This document shows positions 6,577 through 7,862 of a stretch of 7,862 bases of DNA, one piece after another. The notes under the pieces were generated by a model. It saw only the letters and a program-made list of their open reading frames with translations, was not told where the DNA came from and searched no databases. Source of the DNA: Desulfobulbaceae bacterium UBA5173. GTDB taxonomy: Bacteria > Desulfobacterota > Desulfobulbia > Desulfobulbales > Desulfobulbaceae. The position numbers were made by a program, and so were the translations under genes. The stretch is from assembly GCA_002413355.1 (NCBI GenBank), contig DHWV01000090.1:571-8432 (forward strand). Direction: 5' to 3'. The first letter of the stretch is position 1. Each line of letters begins with the position of its first letter.

Positions 6577-7494
6577 ATGAAACGAAAAAAGTTGATCAGC
6601 TTCGACTGGGCAATGAAGAACATCCTATCGAACAAGGAAAATTTTGCTGTTCTTGAAGGATTTCTCAGCGAGCTGCTACGAGATGACATCCACATCTTTG
6701 AAGTTGTGGAAAGCGAGGAAAATAAAAAAGACAGAAGAAAAAAGATCAATCGTGTTGACTTGCTGGTGAAGAATAAGCAGGGGGAAGTCATTCTTGTTCA
6801 GATTCAATATGAACGGGATGCGGATTGCCTGCAACGGATAGTCTGCGGTGCCTCAAAGGTCATCAGCGAGCATATTCAGGAAAGCAAACCCTATGCTGAG
6901 ATCGTCAAAGTCATTTCAGTCAACATTCTGTATTATGATCTGGGGGCAGGCGAAGATTATGTCTATCATGGCGTGACCTCTTTTCTCGGTCTGCACCGAC
7001 AGGACATGCTGAAGCTCACGGAGGAACAGCAGGAAGTGTATCAGAAGCATGAATTCAGTCAGATTTTTCCAGAGTATTATCTGATCAAGGTGAATAGTTT
7101 CAAGGAAACTCCCAGAGACCGATTAGACGAGTGGATACATTTCCTGAAGCATGAAGAGATCAAAGAGGGTTTCACCGCAAAAGGACTGGATAAAGCATGG
7201 CAGATTCTCGATATTGCCACGCTGTCCGAGCAGGAACGTTATGCCTATGAGCGGTATCAGGAGGATTTGCGCCATCGGTCAACCATGCTGCTATCGTCCT
7301 ACACCCTTGGCATGAAGAAAGGCGTGAAGCAAGGACTCCGGCAGGGGGTGAAGCAGGGCCAGATGCAAGGCGAACACAAGTGCGCACGCGAGATTGCCCG
7401 GAAGTTGACAGATGTTCTTGATCATGAAACCATTGCCCAGAAGACAGGTCTCAGCATCGAGGAAATAGCCTCCATGCTCCTCCCCTTCCCCTGA
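6577..7494 (+). CDS. PD-(D/E)XK nuclease-like protein, Rpn/transposase-31 type
   Basis: The 305-residue product has the layout of Rpn-like proteins, often labelled PD-(D/E)XK family transposase. It opens with a FDWAMKNIL segment, then FAVLEGFLSELL, NRVDLLVKN (D61) and the strand VILVQIQYE, followed by SKVISEHI. In the relatives I recall, the last strand usually reads E-x-Q; here it is Q75-I-Q77, so the second acidic catalytic residue may be missing. The C-terminal part carries a GxxxG repeat (G245-G265) and an IAQKTGLSIEEIASML helix-turn-helix-like tail. ATG 6577 is chosen because AGGAAAA precedes it; the frame opens at 6517 inside the regulator gene. It starts 31 nt after that gene's stop and could be cotranscribed. 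Its A-rich composition differs from the nap genes, suggesting separate acquisition. No terminal inverted repeats were seen. Role unknown: mobile remnant, recombination-promoting nuclease or defence-related. Confidence 0.85.
   Translation: MKRKKLISFDWAMKNILSNKENFAVLEGFLSELLRDDIHIFEVVESEENKKDRRKKINRVDLLVKNKQGEVILVQIQYERDADCLQRIVCGASKVISEHIQESKPYAEIVKVISVNILYYDLGAGEDYVYHGVTSFLGLHRQDMLKLTEEQQEVYQKHEFSQIFPEYYLIKVNSFKETPRDRLDEWIHFLKHEEIKEGFTAKGLDKAWQILDIATLSEQERYAYERYQEDLRHRSTMLLSSYTLGMKKGVKQGLRQGVKQGQMQGEHKCAREIARKLTDVLDHETIAQKTGLSIEEIASMLLPFP
7309..7371 (+). repeat. 12-bp periodic repeat encoding G-x-x-x units
   Basis: Six glycine codons fall exactly every 12 bp (7309, 7321, 7333, 7345, 7357, 7369), giving GMKK-GVKQ-GLRQ-GVKQ-GQMQ-G. 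The units GVKQG recur nearly identically at DNA level. Such Lys/Arg/Gln-rich G-x-x-x repeats are common near the C-terminus of Rpn-like proteins and may form a helix or nucleic-acid contact; unit number may vary between strains. Confidence 0.7.
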
Positions 7495-7735
7495 GTCTCC
7501 CTCCACAAAAACGCCCCTCTCTCACCTTATTGCAGCATTCCCTTCAAAAGCGTCCTTCCCTTTGCAGCAGCAGACAGCGCAGTCATTCTGGATAAGAGTG
7601 CATAGCTGTCTAATTCCGCAGCAGATATTTCCTTCTTTCCTCTTTGGCACGCCCCTTGCTTTACACAAGGCAAAGAACATGCAGCTCTGACACGGGGCAT
7701 TCCGGGACATCATAGAGACACACGAGGAGAACGCG
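7495..7735 (+). other. Non-coding region between nuclease-like gene and nifH
   Basis: This 241-nt stretch holds the sigma-54 promoter and the nifH leader. No clear intrinsic terminator follows the upstream gene. A CCTTG-N7-CAAGG dyad (7654-7670) overlaps the -12 element and start site. A Shine-Dalgarno GAGGAG lies at 7724-7729, 6 nt before nifH. The Cys-rich minus-strand frame at 7522-7713 lacks a ribosome-binding site and overlaps the promoter, so it is not called. Confidence 0.7.
7645..7660 (+). promoter_or_regulatory. Sigma-54 (-24/-12) promoter of nifH
   Basis: TGGCAC (7645-7650), a 5-bp spacer and TTGCT (7656-7660) match the sigma-54 consensus TGGCAC-N5-TTGCW completely. The start site would be near 7671, leaving a leader of about 65 nt before nifH. 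Promoters of this kind need an enhancer-binding activator such as NifA. The only upstream TGT is at 7607-7609 and is followed after 10 nt by AGC, not ACA, so no perfect NifA site is seen between 7495 and 7644. Confidence 0.88.
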
Positions 7736-7862
7736 ATGAGAAAGGTGGCAATCTACGGCAAGGGCGGCATTGGCAAATCCACGACCACCCAGAACACAGT
7801 GGCCGGGCTGGTGGAGATGGGCAGAAAGGTGATGGTGGTCGGCTGCGACCCGAAGGCCGACT
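7736..7862 (+). CDS. nifH: Nitrogenase iron protein NifH (5' part, cut by window edge)
   Basis: NifH is the ATP-dependent dinitrogenase reductase that feeds electrons to the MoFe protein in the cytoplasm and also helps cofactor assembly. Only 42 codons are present. They start MRKVAIYGKGGIGKSTTTQN, with the P-loop GKGGIGKST at 8-16 and the conserved CDPKAD at 37-42, both diagnostic of the NifH/BchL/VnfH/AnfH group. The upstream sigma-54 promoter favours nitrogenase over a chlorophyll-type reductase. The start is fixed by GAGGAG six nt upstream. NifH rather than the V- or Fe-only version is the default; the missing part and following genes would decide. Confidence 0.93.
   Translation, partial: MRKVAIYGKGGIGKSTTTQNTVAGLVEMGRKVMVVGCDPKAD

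Noticed and set aside
6577..7494. Insertion sequence boundaries around the nuclease-like gene
   Set aside because: I looked for terminal inverted repeats and a flanking target duplication and saw none.
7607..7622. TGT-N10-AGC as a NifA enhancer site
   Set aside because: One arm does not match ACA and its centre is only about 57 bp before the predicted start, closer than usual enhancer sites.
7522..7713. Cys-rich 63-residue frame on the minus strand before nifH
   Set aside because: It overlaps the sigma-54 promoter, has no Shine-Dalgarno before its ATG, and resembles no family I know; probably a chance frame.
1..7862. CRISPR array, tRNA or rRNA genes
   Set aside because: No regularly spaced repeats, cloverleaf-like segments or conserved rRNA stretches were seen.

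Overview
The window comes from a Gram-negative anaerobe or facultative anaerobe that respires nitrate in the periplasm and can probably fix nitrogen. A Mo-type periplasmic nitrate reductase operon (nap) sits next to the start of a nitrogenase cluster (nifH). The general style fits a Desulfobulbales-like deltaproteobacterium: Cys-rich Nap proteins, a CRP/FNR-type regulator without an FNR iron-sulphur centre, an Rpn/transposase-31-like nuclease and a sigma-54 nifH promoter. The lineage is an inference, not a reading.

Layout. Positions 1-120 are AT-rich and non-coding, with a weak hairpin just past napB and three overlapping or adjacent AATGCAAT copies. From 5680 down to 121, on the minus strand, lies a compact operon in the order napF-napD-napA-napG-napH-napB. 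Most junctions overlap or are 1-11 nt apart; the napD-napA gap is 42 nt. No napC is visible. Positions 5681-5855 form a divergent control region. On the plus strand follow a CRP/FNR-superfamily regulator (5856-6545), a PD-(D/E)XK/Rpn-like nuclease gene of lower GC (6577-7494), a 241-nt non-coding stretch with a near-consensus sigma-54 promoter, and the first 42 codons of nifH (from 7736, cut by the window edge).

How it works together. NapA reduces nitrate to nitrite in the periplasm and takes electrons from the dihaem NapB. The iron-sulphur proteins NapG and NapH would bring electrons from quinol, which matters here because napC is missing. NapD guards the NapA Tat signal peptide, and NapF is a cytoplasmic ferredoxin-type accessory. 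A perfect TTGAT-N4-ATCAA box at 5826-5839 lies exactly where a class II activator should sit for a leftward nap promoter: a -10-like TACTAT is centred 32 bp further on. The same box lies just before the regulator's own start codon, and the regulator's recognition helix carries the E-T-L-S-R pattern that reads such a site. The simplest model is that this regulator activates nap and limits its own expression.

No clearly new system is visible. The best leads are the regulator/box/promoter arrangement, the napC-less operon, the tandem duplication next to a probable haem-ligand His in NapB, and the altered active-site motif of the Rpn-like protein.
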